45,918 nt of DNA from Nautiliales bacterium (GCA_030826765.1 JAUUDM010000021.1:1-45918), one strand, 5' to 3'; numbered from the stretch's first letter, positions 24,612 through 34,079 are shown. Notes: generated by a model from the letters alone, not told the origin. A program made the numbers and translations.

Positions 24612-25115
24612 TTATTTGTATTGTAAAAACTTTTCTACTTTAGGAGATATAACATACTGACAATAAGGTTGATATGGATTTTTAGCAAAATAATTTTGAT
24701 GATACTCTTCTGCTTCATAAAATTTATCTAATTTTTTTATTTCAGTTACAACATTTATACTATTTTTCTTGAGTTCTTCTATCTTTTTTGTAGCAATCTC
24801 TTTTTGTTTTTCATCTAAATAAAAAATAATTGAACGATATTGCGTTCCAACATCATTACCTTGTCTATTAAGTTCAGTAGGATTATGTACTTCAAAAAAC
24901 ACATCAAGTATTTTATCAAAACTAATTTTTGTTTCATCAAAATCTATCATTACAACTTCAGCATGACCTGTAACACCAGTACAAACTTGCTCATAATTAG
25001 GATTAGCTCTTCTTCCACCTGCATATCCACATATTACATCTTTTACACCATCAACTTTTCTAAAAATAGCATCCAAACACCAAAAACATCCACCACCTAA
25101 TACTGCTTTAGCCAT
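24612..25115 (-). CDS. msrA: Peptide methionine sulfoxide reductase MsrA
   Basis: Reduces the S-epimer of methionine sulfoxide in oxidised proteins. The 167-residue protein has the active-site GCFWC (Cys 10 catalytic), GYAGGRRANPNYEQVCTGVTGHAEVV, and EEYHQNYFAKNP. The length is that of a single MsrA domain with no MsrB fusion, and there is no signal peptide, so it is cytosolic. It is the last gene of the long ctpA-to-msrA run; its ATG overlaps the plsC-type stop by one base. Confidence 0.96.
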   Translation of the reverse strand: MAKAVLGGGCFWCLDAIFRKVDGVKDVICGYAGGRRANPNYEQVCTGVTGHAEVVMIDFDETKISFDKILDVFFEVHNPTELNRQGNDVGTQYRSIIFYLDEKQKEIATKKIEELKKNSINVVTEIKKLDKFYEAEEYHQNYFAKNPYQPYCQYVISPKVEKFLQYK

Positions 25116-25804
25116 TATTTTCCTTTATAATACTCATCCACAGCTTTTTGCATCTCTTCTTCTAACTTTTTATACCAATCACTATTTTTTTCAGCAATTC
25201 TTACAGGAAGTGCTATTACTGTTAATTTTCCTTTTTTCACTTTTAAAGGCTCAAATGTTACAATTTCATCTATACCAAGTAACAAAAGTGGTTGAACTCT
25301 AAAATTATATTTTTCAGCAAGTATTTTGGCACCTGCTTTAAAAGGTAATAACTTTTTAGGGTTTTTATTTCTTGTACCTTCTGGAAAAATAATAAGATGT
25401 TGACCTTTTTTTATTCTATCATCTGCCTTTTTTATAAGTTCTACTAATGATTTTTTATTTTCTCTCTCAATCAAAATAGCATCACTTTTTGTAAGTAAAT
25501 TACCAAATAAAAACAGATCTCCAAGTTCTTTTTTTGCAACCCAACATAAATTTACATTTGGCAATAAATATTCAATAATAGGAATATCTACCATATTTTG
25601 ATGATTTGCTACAAAAAGCTCAGCACTTTCATCAATATTACCTTTAATTTCTACTTCACTTATAAAAGTTGTAATAGAAACTCTTGAAGCCCACTTTCTA
25701 AATTTAACATGATATTTAGGAAATAATTTCATTAAAAATGCCGTAATAGCATAAATAAAAAAATTTTTTAAAAAAATCCAATACATTTTAATTTTACCTA
25801 TCAT
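25115..25804 (-). CDS. plsC: 1-acyl-sn-glycerol-3-phosphate acyltransferase (PlsC type)
   Basis: A membrane-associated acyltransferase of phospholipid synthesis, converting lysophosphatidic to phosphatidic acid. The 229-residue protein has an N-terminal hydrophobic segment, the catalytic NHQNMVD (His 68, Asp 73 of HX4D), and FPEGTR at 141-146 for substrate binding. Length is typical. Start at 25804 overlaps the preceding gene by 11 bases; an internal ATG at 25786 is possible. It lies among envelope genes of the same transcript. Confidence 0.92.
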   Translation of the reverse strand: MIGKIKMYWIFLKNFFIYAITAFLMKLFPKYHVKFRKWASRVSITTFISEVEIKGNIDESAELFVANHQNMVDIPIIEYLLPNVNLCWVAKKELGDLFLFGNLLTKSDAILIERENKKSLVELIKKADDRIKKGQHLIIFPEGTRNKNPKKLLPFKAGAKILAEKYNFRVQPLLLLGIDEIVTFEPLKVKKGKLTVIALPVRIAEKNSDWYKKLEEEMQKAVDEYYKGK

Positions 25805-26783
25805 CTTTTACCCATCCTATTTTATTATTAAATAATATTTCTTTATATCCATTTTTTTTATTGATCACTTTTACTTTAGTAGGAGTTGTTAAGACCATAA
25901 ATACAGTCGAGTTTCTAAAAGGTAAAATATGAACCTTTTCTCCTTTTTCTAAAATAATTTCTTGTTTTGGCCAATTTAAAAATATTATAGGAATTATAGC
26001 TAATATTATCAAAATAATATAAATAATTTTTCTCTTATAGTAATAAAGTAATAACCATAATAAAATTAAAGTTCCTAATATTATATTTATAATATATATT
26101 CTTGTCTTATTTACAGGATTTAAATCCACTTGTGTAGAAACTTTTTCATCATTTAGTTTTACATTGATAGGTATATTTTCATATCGATTTTTTAATATAT
26201 TAAAATAAGTTATAACAAAACTATTTTTATTATTAGGTACTATTGCTGAATATGAATATATTGAATTGCTACCATTTTTATCTTTTAAAGTAAAATCAAT
26301 TTTTGTATTAAAAGTAAAATCATTTATATTAGCATCTTTAAAAGAAATATCAAAATATAAAATATTTTTACTACTATTATAATCAGATAAAATTGGATTT
26401 GTAACATTAATTTCTTTTGCTAAAACACCACAAAAGTTTTGTGGTGGGGTTAAATTTCTAATTTCAGGATTTAAATTTAAATTTATTTGATCCAATTTAA
26501 TTCCATTATTTTCTAAAGATACATTAAATTCAGGAGAAGTATTATTTAATTCAAATGAAATATTACTTAAATATGTAATATTATCATCTGTTGAAGTATG
26601 AACTACAATTGGATAATCACTTGAAACAACTATGTCACCATTTTTTGCAGAAATAGTTTTTAGTTTAAGATTAACTATTTGATGATTATAATAAAATTTT
26701 TGTAAATCTTGGAATTTAGATAGGATTAAATGTTCATCAGCAAAAGTAAAAATAAAAAAAAATAAAAAAATTATTTTTTTCAT
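25794..26783 (-). CDS. Hypothetical exported membrane protein with C-terminal SH3-like region
   Basis: I do not recognise a named family. The 329-residue protein has a signal peptide (KKIIFLFFFIFTFA), then about 210 residues of extracytoplasmic, Asn/Ile-rich, probably beta-sheet sequence. Two adjacent membrane helices follow (around 228-270). A final ~55 residues (ILEKGEKVHILPFRNSTVFMVL...GYKEILFNNKIGWVKDD) read like a bacterial SH3-type domain. A topology with both soluble parts in the periplasm fits two helices. It overlaps the M23 peptidase gene by 4 bases, so a role in cell wall modification beside that enzyme is a reasonable inference. Confidence 0.7.
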   Translation of the reverse strand: MKKIIFLFFFIFTFADEHLILSKFQDLQKFYYNHQIVNLKLKTISAKNGDIVVSSDYPIVVHTSTDDNITYLSNISFELNNTSPEFNVSLENNGIKLDQINLNLNPEIRNLTPPQNFCGVLAKEINVTNPILSDYNSSKNILYFDISFKDANINDFTFNTKIDFTLKDKNGSNSIYSYSAIVPNNKNSFVITYFNILKNRYENIPINVKLNDEKVSTQVDLNPVNKTRIYIINIILGTLILLWLLLYYYKRKIIYIILIILAIIPIIFLNWPKQEIILEKGEKVHILPFRNSTVFMVLTTPTKVKVINKKNGYKEILFNNKIGWVKDDR

Positions 26784-27877
26784 TTACTTGCTAATCTTTC
26801 TTTCATTTGAATTTGTAAATTTTGTGCATAAGCAAAGAAATTTTTTCTTCTTTTACCATATAAAATAATTTTTGCAGATTTTCTAATTTTTACTGGATTT
26901 ATCCATTTACCATTATGCATAACTCCAAAATGTAAATGTGGACCTGTACTCATACCAGTATTTCCAAGATAACCTATTATTTTACCTTGTCTTATCCATT
27001 GTCCTCTTTTTATATGTCCAAAACCTTTAAGATGCCCATATAAAGTCATATAACCATTTCTATGTTTTATTTTTACAGCATTTCCATACCCTCTAATCCA
27101 ACCTTTATATATAACTTTTCCATCTGCAACTGTATGGATTGGAGTTCCTACTCTATTTACAAAATCAATTCCATCATGCATTCTCCATTTATGTAAGATT
27201 GGATGAAATCTTCTACCAAAAGGAGATGAAATTCTCGTATATCTCAAAGGTGCAGATAAGAACATACCTTTTAAACTTTTTGCAAATTGATCATAATATC
27301 TACCATCAGTCCATTTGTAAGCTTCAATTTCATAATGTCTATTTTTGATTTTAGAATATAAAACATCAATATTTACCAATTTTCCAAAACGACTTTTAGT
27401 TTTATAATAAACTTCTATAGCTGTATTTTTAGGTAAAGTTCTAAAATTAATTCTATCTGAAAATATATTTACAATATGCTTGGATAAATAAGGATTTTTT
27501 GTAGCATTATAAATATCATAAGAAAGAAAATGATTTACTAAAACTTTAGCACTATGTTCTTCTATTGTATAATGAATAGGAATAACTTTTGTAATCCATT
27601 TTTTATTTTCATTGACTATTTGAAGTTGTTTTTTGTTATTTAATGGAATTAACGCTTGTTTAACTCTATTCCCATCTTTTAAAAGATAAATATCATCACC
27701 TACAGAAATATGTTTTAAATCATTTTTAATATTTTTATCTAAAGAGTTATAAATACTAAATGGTATTTGATTTTGTTTAAAAAATCCCCATACTGTATCA
27801 CTTTTATGCCATGTTTTTATATCAACTCTATAAGCAAAAATAAAAAATGGAATAAGTAAAAGAAAGAGTTTCTTCAT
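26780..27877 (-). CDS. M23 family metallopeptidase, Csd3-like
   Basis: 365 residues with a signal peptide (about 1-16). Two N-terminal domains (~20-205) resemble those of Helicobacter Csd3/HdpA. The LytM catalytic domain contains RFHPILHKWRMHDGIDF (zinc ligands His 234, Asp 238), GYGNAVKIKHRNGYMTLYGHL and GPHLHFG (His 314, His 316). Csd3-type enzymes trim peptidoglycan cross-links and stem peptides and shape helical cells. All zinc ligands are present, so it should be active. It starts directly after purQ and overlaps the next exported-protein gene by 4 bases. Confidence 0.88.
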   Translation of the reverse strand: MKKLFLLLIPFFIFAYRVDIKTWHKSDTVWGFFKQNQIPFSIYNSLDKNIKNDLKHISVGDDIYLLKDGNRVKQALIPLNNKKQLQIVNENKKWITKVIPIHYTIEEHSAKVLVNHFLSYDIYNATKNPYLSKHIVNIFSDRINFRTLPKNTAIEVYYKTKSRFGKLVNIDVLYSKIKNRHYEIEAYKWTDGRYYDQFAKSLKGMFLSAPLRYTRISSPFGRRFHPILHKWRMHDGIDFVNRVGTPIHTVADGKVIYKGWIRGYGNAVKIKHRNGYMTLYGHLKGFGHIKRGQWIRQGKIIGYLGNTGMSTGPHLHFGVMHNGKWINPVKIRKSAKIILYGKRRKNFFAYAQNLQIQMKERLASK

Positions 27878-28552
27878 TTACTTATCCAAAAATGAACTAA
27901 TCATTTTTATACCATCCGCACTACCTAAAATTGATTGCATAGCTCTTTCTGGATGAGGCATCAATCCAAAAACATTTTTTGTCTCATTACAAATTCCAGC
28001 TATACTATCAGCACTCCCATTTGGATTAGTAATATTACCTTTTTCATCTACATATTGAAGTAAAACTTGTCCATTATCCCATAATTTTTTTAAATCTTCT
28101 ATACTTTTTGGAGTATAATTACCTTCTGCATGAGCTATTGGAATATTTACAATTTCTCCAACTTCAAGATTTCTTAAAAATTTATTATCATTATTTACAA
28201 CTTTTAAATGATGATGTTTAGAAATAAAATGTAAGTTTTCATTTCTTTTCATAGCACCTGGTAAAAGATGACTTTCAAGTAAAATTTGAAAGCCATTACA
28301 AATACCTAAAACATATCCACCTTTGTTTGCAAATTTAACTACTTCTTGCATAATAGGTGAAAATCTTGCAATTGCACCACTTCTAAGATAATCTCCATAA
28401 CTAAATCCTCCTGGTAAAACTACTAAATCAGGATTTTTCAAATCAGTTTCATTATGCCAAACAAATTCAACATTTGCACCAATTTCTTCAAATGCCCATT
28501 TAGTATCCCTATCACAATTTGTTCCAGGAAAAACTACAACAGAAACTCTCAT
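27878..28552 (-). CDS. purQ: Phosphoribosylformylglycinamidine synthase, glutaminase subunit PurQ
   Basis: Glutamine amidotransferase subunit of the FGAM synthase complex in purine synthesis. The 224-residue class I glutaminase has VVVFPGTNCDRD, VLPGGFSYGDYLR, GICNGFQIL (nucleophilic Cys) and the C-terminal LMPHPERA (His and Glu of the triad). It works with PurS, encoded just upstream with a 4-base overlap, and a separate PurL that is not in the window. The split PurS-PurQ-PurL form is that of Bacillus and Campylobacterota. Confidence 0.97.
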   Translation of the reverse strand: MRVSVVVFPGTNCDRDTKWAFEEIGANVEFVWHNETDLKNPDLVVLPGGFSYGDYLRSGAIARFSPIMQEVVKFANKGGYVLGICNGFQILLESHLLPGAMKRNENLHFISKHHHLKVVNNDNKFLRNLEVGEIVNIPIAHAEGNYTPKSIEDLKKLWDNGQVLLQYVDEKGNITNPNGSADSIAGICNETKNVFGLMPHPERAMQSILGSADGIKMISSFLDK

Positions 28553-28791
28553 TTTTTTATTTCCACTTCATAATTTTCAATTACAGTATTTGCAAGAAGT
28601 TTTTCACACATTTCTTCAACTTCTTTAATTGCTTTTGCTTCATCTTCTATGTCAAGATCAATTACAATTTGTTTACCAACTCTAACATCTTTAACATTCT
28701 CAAATCCTAGTGCATCAAGTCCATGATGAACTGCTTTTCCTTGAGGGTCTAAAACTCCATTTTTTAAAAATATATTTGCAACTACTCTCAT
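28549..28791 (-). CDS. purS: Phosphoribosylformylglycinamidine synthase subunit PurS
   Basis: The 80-residue small subunit bridges PurQ and PurL. VFLKNG-type start ([21 protein letters not shown]), [19 protein letters not shown] and ENYEVEIK match the family at full length. It overlaps both purC and purQ by 4 bases, consistent with coupled translation. Confidence 0.96.
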   Translation of the reverse strand: MRVVANIFLKNGVLDPQGKAVHHGLDALGFENVKDVRVGKQIVIDLDIEDEAKAIKEVEEMCEKLLANTVIENYEVEIKK

Positions 28792-29495
28792 TTTTCTATC
28801 CTTTTTAAAACTTCTTGATATGCTGATTTTAAATCACCTAAATCTTGTCTAAAAATATCTTTATCCATTTTTTTACCAGTCTCTTTATCCCATAATCTAC
28901 AGCTATCTGGTGTTATTTCATCGGCTAAAATAATATTTCCTTTATCATCTTTTCCAAATTCTACTTTAAAATCAACTAAAGTCATTCCGCCTTTACCAAA
29001 AAACTCTACTAAAAAGTCGTTGATTTTTCTTCCATATTCTCTTAATATATCAAGCTCACTTCTATCATCAACTAAACCTAAAATCATTGCATGGTCATCA
29101 TTGATTAACGGGTCGTTAAGTTCATCTTTTTTATAATAAAATTCAACTATTGTAAAAGGTAGTTTTTCACCTTCATTTAGTCCAAGTCTTTTAGCTAAAC
29201 TTCCTGCTGCTATATTTCTTACTACAACTTCAATTAAAATAATATCTACTTTTTTTACAAGTTGTTCTGTATCGCTTAATTTTTTTATTAAATGAGTAGG
29301 AATTCCTGCTTTTTCTAACTCTTCAAAAATTAGTGTTGTAATTGCTAAATTTAAAGCACCTTTTCCTTCTTCACTTGAAGCTTTTTCACCATTAAATGCA
29401 GTTAAACTATCTTTATATTCGCAAATAACCTCATCACTTTTATCTGTTGTATATATTCTTTTCGCTTTTCCTTCATATAACAATTCTTTTTTCAC
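28788..29495 (-). CDS. purC: SAICAR synthetase PurC
   Basis: Joins aspartate to CAIR to make SAICAR in purine synthesis. The 235-residue protein begins [11 protein letters not shown] and has [10 protein letters not shown], the substrate-binding [21 protein letters not shown] and [13 protein letters not shown]. These motifs and the length are standard. It starts one base upstream of the ctpA stop boundary with no gap, so purine genes here are read from the protease gene's promoter unless an internal promoter exists. Confidence 0.97.
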   Translation of the reverse strand: MKKELLYEGKAKRIYTTDKSDEVICEYKDSLTAFNGEKASSEEGKGALNLAITTLIFEELEKAGIPTHLIKKLSDTEQLVKKVDIILIEVVVRNIAAGSLAKRLGLNEGEKLPFTIVEFYYKKDELNDPLINDDHAMILGLVDDRSELDILREYGRKINDFLVEFFGKGGMTLVDFKVEFGKDDKGNIILADEITPDSCRLWDKETGKKMDKDIFRQDLGDLKSAYQEVLKRIEK

Positions 29496-30749
29496 TTATT
29501 CTCCTTGTTTTAATATTATCATAGCTTTTAATGCTGATACTGCTATTTGAAGTTGATTATCTTTATCTACTTCTTTTTCTTTTATTTTTTTCTTGTTTGA
29601 GATCTGTTTTTTTTGTTTATTTTTTAATTCAGCTTTTAAATGATCTTTTAATTCACTCTCTTTAATATTAATTCCAATATCTTTGATAGGAACTATTTTA
29701 GCTGGTTTTACAATAATATCTGGTGTTACTCCAACAGCTTGAATTGTTCTACCACTTGGAAGATAATATTTTGCAATTGTAAGTCTAACTGCTTCTTCTT
29801 TATTTATAGGGATAATTGCTTGAACACTTCCTTTTCCAAATGTTTTTTCACCTACAATTACAGCTCTTTTTCTATCTTGCATACCACCACTTACTATTTC
29901 ACTTGCACTTGCACTTCCACCATTTACTAAAATAACTATAGGAATATTTTTATATGTACTAGCCCTATGAGCATACCACACTCTATCATTTTTCCTATTT
30001 CTACCTTTTTCGCTTAAAAGTTTTCCTTCATCTATAAACATATCTAAAACTCCAAGCGCTTGATTTAACAATCCTCCTGGATTATTTCTAAGATCAATTA
30101 CAATACCTTTTTTATTTCTCATTTTATTCATAATAATTTTTAATGAATTTACTACATTTTTATCAAATGATGAAATTCTTATATATTCAATATCAGGATA
30201 ACCTTTTAAAGCATACTCTTTTACAGACTTTATTTTTATAATTGCTCTAGTCAAGTTAACTTTAATCTTTTTTCCATTTCTTAGTATTGTTAAACTAATC
30301 TTAGTACCGGGTTTCCCTCTCATAAGTTTAACATCCTCATCTAATGTCATATCAAGAGTTGACTTATTATTTATTTTTATAATAACATCTCCAGCTTTTA
30401 TTCCAGCTCTATATGCAGGTGTATCATCAATTGGAGAAATAACTGTTAACACTCCTTTTTTCATACTAATTACAATACCAAGTCCGCCAAATTCACCATT
30501 CGTCATAACTTGTAAAGATTTATAAGCTTTTTTATCTTCAAAAGATGAATGTGGATCAAGTGCTGAAACTCCACCTTTTAACAATTTTTCTATAATTTGA
30601 TCCAATGTTAACGGTTCAACATAATAGTTTTCAATAATATTAACCACTTTCATAAATTTCATATAATCAGTAATTCTTGCATTTTGATTTACATCTTTTG
30701 CATTTATAAATGATATTATCAACAAAAGCGACAATAATACTCTCTTCAT
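29496..30749 (-). CDS. ctpA: C-terminal processing peptidase (S41 family, CtpA)
   Basis: Periplasmic serine protease of 417 residues with an N-terminal signal (about 1-17) and a PDZ domain around 80-165 (GEFGGLGIVISM...AGIKAGDVIIKIN). The S41 catalytic core has VIDLRNNPGG, GGSASASE (catalytic Ser) and GEKTFGKGSVQ (catalytic Lys about 306). A Lys-rich tail follows. Such proteases mature or degrade periplasmic proteins, including wall hydrolases, which fits the downstream M23 peptidase. It has a clear extended -10 promoter and heads an eight-gene run ending at msrA. Confidence 0.95.
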   Translation of the reverse strand: MKRVLLSLLLIISFINAKDVNQNARITDYMKFMKVVNIIENYYVEPLTLDQIIEKLLKGGVSALDPHSSFEDKKAYKSLQVMTNGEFGGLGIVISMKKGVLTVISPIDDTPAYRAGIKAGDVIIKINNKSTLDMTLDEDVKLMRGKPGTKISLTILRNGKKIKVNLTRAIIKIKSVKEYALKGYPDIEYIRISSFDKNVVNSLKIIMNKMRNKKGIVIDLRNNPGGLLNQALGVLDMFIDEGKLLSEKGRNRKNDRVWYAHRASTYKNIPIVILVNGGSASASEIVSGGMQDRKRAVIVGEKTFGKGSVQAIIPINKEEAVRLTIAKYYLPSGRTIQAVGVTPDIIVKPAKIVPIKDIGINIKESELKDHLKAELKNKQKKQISNKKKIKEKEVDKDNQLQIAVSALKAMIILKQGE

Positions 30750-30769
30750 TTTTTTCCTTTTTTTTCGTA

Positions 30770-30778
30770 ATTATACCA
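30770..30778 (-). promoter_or_regulatory. Extended -10 promoter of the ctpA-to-msrA operon
   Basis: Minus strand TGG-TATAAT (TATAAT at 30770-30775), about 21 bases before the ctpA ATG. It is the only promoter-like site I see before eight gap-free genes. Confidence 0.6.
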
Positions 30779-30797
30779 AACTTATATTAATAACTAC

Positions 30798-30829
30798 AAA
30801 AAAATTAGTTTCTAATAAATAGAACTAAT
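30798..30829 (-). terminator. Rho-independent terminator after the periplasmic-protein gene
   Basis: Minus strand stem ATTAGTT-CTA/TAG-A-AACTAAT with a short A/T loop is followed by seven T. It overlaps the TAG stop and separates the metY-led genes from ctpA. Confidence 0.75.
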
Positions 30830-31904
30830 TTATCTCTATAAAACCATTATCCAATAATCTATATAATTTAGTTTTATAATTTATTTGATTATTAAAAATA
30901 TAAAGATTAAAATCGTTTAGAAAATATGGATATTCACCCAATTCATTAATATATAGTTTATTTAACAATACACTAGTAGTATAATTTAACCAATTAAATT
31001 TTAAATCACTACCTAAATTCATATTAATATCTAACAATTTTAAATCTGGTAAAGATAGAGAGTTTGCAACAATCAATTTTTTAGTATCTTCTGGATTTGT
31101 TAGAGAAAAAAGTAAAGGATTATAATTAATTTGTGTGGATAATATAAGTTTTGGTTTAATTCTATAATATGTAAAATTTGATAAAATTTGGGCTGTATGG
31201 ACAACTTTTGTATTTGCAAAAATATAAGAATTATTTAAATCTTTTAATTCTCGTTTATAATTAATTGGATATGTTAATATATATTTGGGCTTTGTAATAT
31301 TTTTTTCAATATTTGTGATTAAATTTGAAAGAATACTATTTTCTTTTATAATATAATTTTTATCTATTACAAAATTATTTAATTTTTTTATTTGTTTATA
31401 AAAATCTAATCCTCCAAAATATATATTTTGAATATCTTCAGAAGAAGAATTATAATCTAATTGATTTTTATTAAGTATAGGTAAAAAAAAGTTGTTATCC
31501 GGATATATTAAAAGTTTATTTACTATTATTGGATCAATTGAATATATAAAAATATTATTATATTTTTGCGTAATTTTATTTAAAGAAGTTAAATTATTAT
31601 CCATATCAAATACTTTTAGATTAAAATTTATATCTTTATTTAATAAATAAGCATCTATAGAGTTTATTAAACTTGGTAAATATTTAAAAAATTTATTTTC
31701 ATTAATAAGAATAGCTATATTTAACTTTGAATTATTATAATTTACTACATCAGTATTTGTTACATTTTCTTCATCCATTTCTTCTGGTAATGTTATTGTT
31801 ATATTATTATCACTATTTAATGAAGTATTCTCATCTGATGTAATATTTGTTTCATCAGCCACAACTAAATTAAATAACAATATTATAAGCAAAAATATCC
31901 TCAT
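30825..31904 (-). CDS. Hypothetical periplasmic protein, possibly periplasmic-binding-fold
   Basis: 359 residues with a signal peptide (about 1-16), then an acidic, low-complexity Asn/Thr/Asp/Glu stretch to about 60. From LNIAILINENKFFKYLPSLINSIDAYLL onward the pattern of strands and helices recalls type 1 periplasmic binding proteins of the LppC/LpoA kind, but I find no decisive motif. There is no lipobox Cys. Codon use is very A/T-rich like its neighbours. It overlaps the uracil-DNA glycosylase gene by 4 bases and ends at a terminator. Function unknown. Confidence 0.65.
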   Translation of the reverse strand: MRIFLLIILLFNLVVADETNITSDENTSLNSDNNITITLPEEMDEENVTNTDVVNYNNSKLNIAILINENKFFKYLPSLINSIDAYLLNKDINFNLKVFDMDNNLTSLNKITQKYNNIFIYSIDPIIVNKLLIYPDNNFFLPILNKNQLDYNSSSEDIQNIYFGGLDFYKQIKKLNNFVIDKNYIIKENSILSNLITNIEKNITKPKYILTYPINYKRELKDLNNSYIFANTKVVHTAQILSNFTYYRIKPKLILSTQINYNPLLFSLTNPEDTKKLIVANSLSLPDLKLLDINMNLGSDLKFNWLNYTTSVLLNKLYINELGEYPYFLNDFNLYIFNNQINYKTKLYRLLDNGFIEIN

Positions 31905-32548
31905 AAAAACTCCTTAATAAATTTTAAATCAATAAAAGCTTCTTTTTTTTTCGAAGGATTTCTAAGTAGAAAACTGGGATGAAATGTTGGTATAACTTTA
32001 ATTCCTTTAAAACTATATAAAGTACCTCTAGCCTTTGTAATAGGAGTATCATTATTTAATAAATATTTAAAAGCAATTCTGCCAAGAGTTACTATTATTT
32101 TAGGATTAATTATTTCTATTTGTTTAAGTAAATAAGGTTTGCAACTTTCCACTTCTTCAATTTCAGGGTCTCTATTTTGAGGTGGGCGGCATTTTACTAT
32201 ATTTGTAATATAAATTTCTTCTCTTTTTATGCCTAATACATTTTCTATCATTTTAGTTAGAAGCTCGCCACTTCTTCCTACAAAAGGTTTAGCTTGTATA
32301 TCTTCTTCCCTTCCTGGAGCTTCACCAATAAACATAATTTTAGCATGTGGATTACCATCTCCAAAAACAGAATTTTTTCTACTTTTAGAAAGATTACATA
32401 AATGACAATTTAACACCATATTTTCCAGTTCTTTAAGTTCATTTGGCATATTATAGTCTATATTATCTCTTGTATTAAATCCTTCAAAATAAGAATCTCC
32501 ACTTAAAGATAAATTATATAGATGTTTTAGTTTAAGTAGTTTGTTCAT
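31901..32548 (-). CDS. Uracil-DNA glycosylase, family 4 (Fe-S type)
   Basis: Removes uracil from DNA after cytosine deamination. The 215-residue protein has the four Fe-S ligands (Cys 48, 51, 120, 136) of family 4. Motif 1 is GEAPGREED with KPFVGRSGELL, and motif 2 is HPSFLLRNPS. NIVKCRPPQNRDP is also family-typical. The first ~35 residues form an N-terminal extension that includes the overlap with mscS (17 bases). Together with the family 6-like protein near 14 kb, it gives the window two deamination-repair enzymes. Confidence 0.92.
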   Translation of the reverse strand: MNKLLKLKHLYNLSLSGDSYFEGFNTRDNIDYNMPNELKELENMVLNCHLCNLSKSRKNSVFGDGNPHAKIMFIGEAPGREEDIQAKPFVGRSGELLTKMIENVLGIKREEIYITNIVKCRPPQNRDPEIEEVESCKPYLLKQIEIINPKIIVTLGRIAFKYLLNNDTPITKARGTLYSFKGIKVIPTFHPSFLLRNPSKKKEAFIDLKFIKEFL

Positions 32549-34079
32549 TATTGTTTTCTTTTTTTATTATATTTAATGTATTATATGTAACTTTAATATC
32601 ATCTTCTTGCATAAAAGCTTCTAAAATATCTGTTGCAATTTTACTTCTTAAAGCTAAAGGAGAATAACTATTTAAATACCAACAACTAACAACTATTCCA
32701 TATTCTCCTACAAAAGTATATATTCTTGGTTCTACATTTGTGTTTCTAATATTATAACTACTTCTTAGTTTATTTAACTGAATTCTAGTCATATCAGTAT
32801 AACCTTTTGCATACTTTTTAACAACTTCTTTGGCTATATATTCAGCTTTTCTAAAATTTGAATCAAAAGTAATTACAATATCAATACCATCCCATATTGT
32901 TTTTAAACCAGAATGTGTATAATTAAATATGGGATTTGTAAAAACAACATTATTAGGTACAAAAACAATTCTTCCAGCTCTTCTATTTTTAGTATAAGTT
33001 GTTAAGGTTACATCTTCATGTATAATAATTTGTGAAATAGTTATATCAATTACATCTCCTATAATCTCTATATTCCCATTTTGTAATGTAACTTTTATCC
33101 TATCACCTACTTTAAAATCTCCTGTTATCATAATTACAAACCATCCAAAAATATTCATAAACCAATCTTTCATAGCAATAGCTATACCAGCTGAAGCAAA
33201 TCCTAATATTGTTATTAAATATGTTGCATTTTCAATATAAAAAAACATTATAATTAAAAGTGCTACTGTAAAATTTAATATATTTAGAATTTTATTAATA
33301 AGATAAATATTTTCAATATTTTTGGGATATTTTTTAAAAGCAAACTTAAGTATAGTAAAAAATAAAACAGAAATAAAAATAGTAATAAGGAGTGTTATTA
33401 ATTTTTTTATTTGATAATTTTCTTCTTCGCTCATTTTTTGGGTATACAAAAGTGCCTGTGTTTTTATTTGTTCAAGTTTTGATCTATAAATATCTTTAAT
33501 AAGATAAAAATCTTCTATAATTTTATTAACATTTTTAGTATCTTCATTTAATGATGCTAAAATATTCTTTTTTTTATTTAATAAAGAGATAATAGTATCT
33601 ATTTGTTCATATTCTTCTTCATATTTTTTTATCATATTTTTAATCTCTTTTTTATAATTAATTACACTAACTATTTCAAAAGGGTTAGTAATATGGAAAG
33701 GTTTTGGAAGAGATTTTACAGAAATAATAGCATCAAATAAATTATTTTTACCTATTCCCATTATTTCAATTTGTTGTTCATAAGCTGTCTTTTTTAATTC
33801 TAAAGAAGATATTTCACTTTTTTTATTTCGTCTATATCTTTTTAAATATTTTAATTTTTTTTCTATATTTTTTAATTTAGTTTTTAATTCTTCTAATTTT
33901 TGATATTGTTTATATTTAATAAAAAAATCAATTTTATTTAACTCTTTATCTATATTTTTAATCTCTTTTTTATATAAAACACTACTTTTATTTATATCTA
34001 CTATTGGAGTAATATTATTATCTTTTACTCCAGCAGCATATAAATAAAAAGAAATTATAAAAATAAGAACTTTTTTCAA
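32532..34079 (-). CDS. MscS-family mechanosensitive channel with periplasmic coiled-coil domain
   Basis: 515 residues. A signal peptide precedes about 210 residues of charged, coiled-coil sequence likely in the periplasm. Three membrane helices follow, and the MscS pore helix ITILGFASAGIAIAMKDWFMNIFGWFVI (around 290-317). The beta domain (GDFKVGDRIKV...GDVIDIT) and C-terminal alpha/beta vestibule complete it. These channels release solutes on hypo-osmotic shock. The long N-terminal domain places it among larger MscS relatives rather than the 286-residue E. coli form. It starts 8 bases after the cache-protein gene, suggesting co-expression. Confidence 0.9.
   Translation of the reverse strand: MKKVLIFIISFYLYAAGVKDNNITPIVDINKSSVLYKKEIKNIDKELNKIDFFIKYKQYQKLEELKTKLKNIEKKLKYLKRYRRNKKSEISSLELKKTAYEQQIEIMGIGKNNLFDAIISVKSLPKPFHITNPFEIVSVINYKKEIKNMIKKYEEEYEQIDTIISLLNKKKNILASLNEDTKNVNKIIEDFYLIKDIYRSKLEQIKTQALLYTQKMSEEENYQIKKLITLLITIFISVLFFTILKFAFKKYPKNIENIYLINKILNILNFTVALLIIMFFYIENATYLITILGFASAGIAIAMKDWFMNIFGWFVIMITGDFKVGDRIKVTLQNGNIEIIGDVIDITISQIIIHEDVTLTTYTKNRRAGRIVFVPNNVVFTNPIFNYTHSGLKTIWDGIDIVITFDSNFRKAEYIAKEVVKKYAKGYTDMTRIQLNKLRSSYNIRNTNVEPRIYTFVGEYGIVVSCWYLNSYSPLALRSKIATDILEAFMQEDDIKVTYNTLNIIKKENNNEQTT

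Noticed and set aside
29010-29117. Two further GTCGTT sequences resembling the feo repeat arm
   Set aside because: They lie inside purC codons, lack the ACGAC partner at the 12-base spacing, and are explained by coding.
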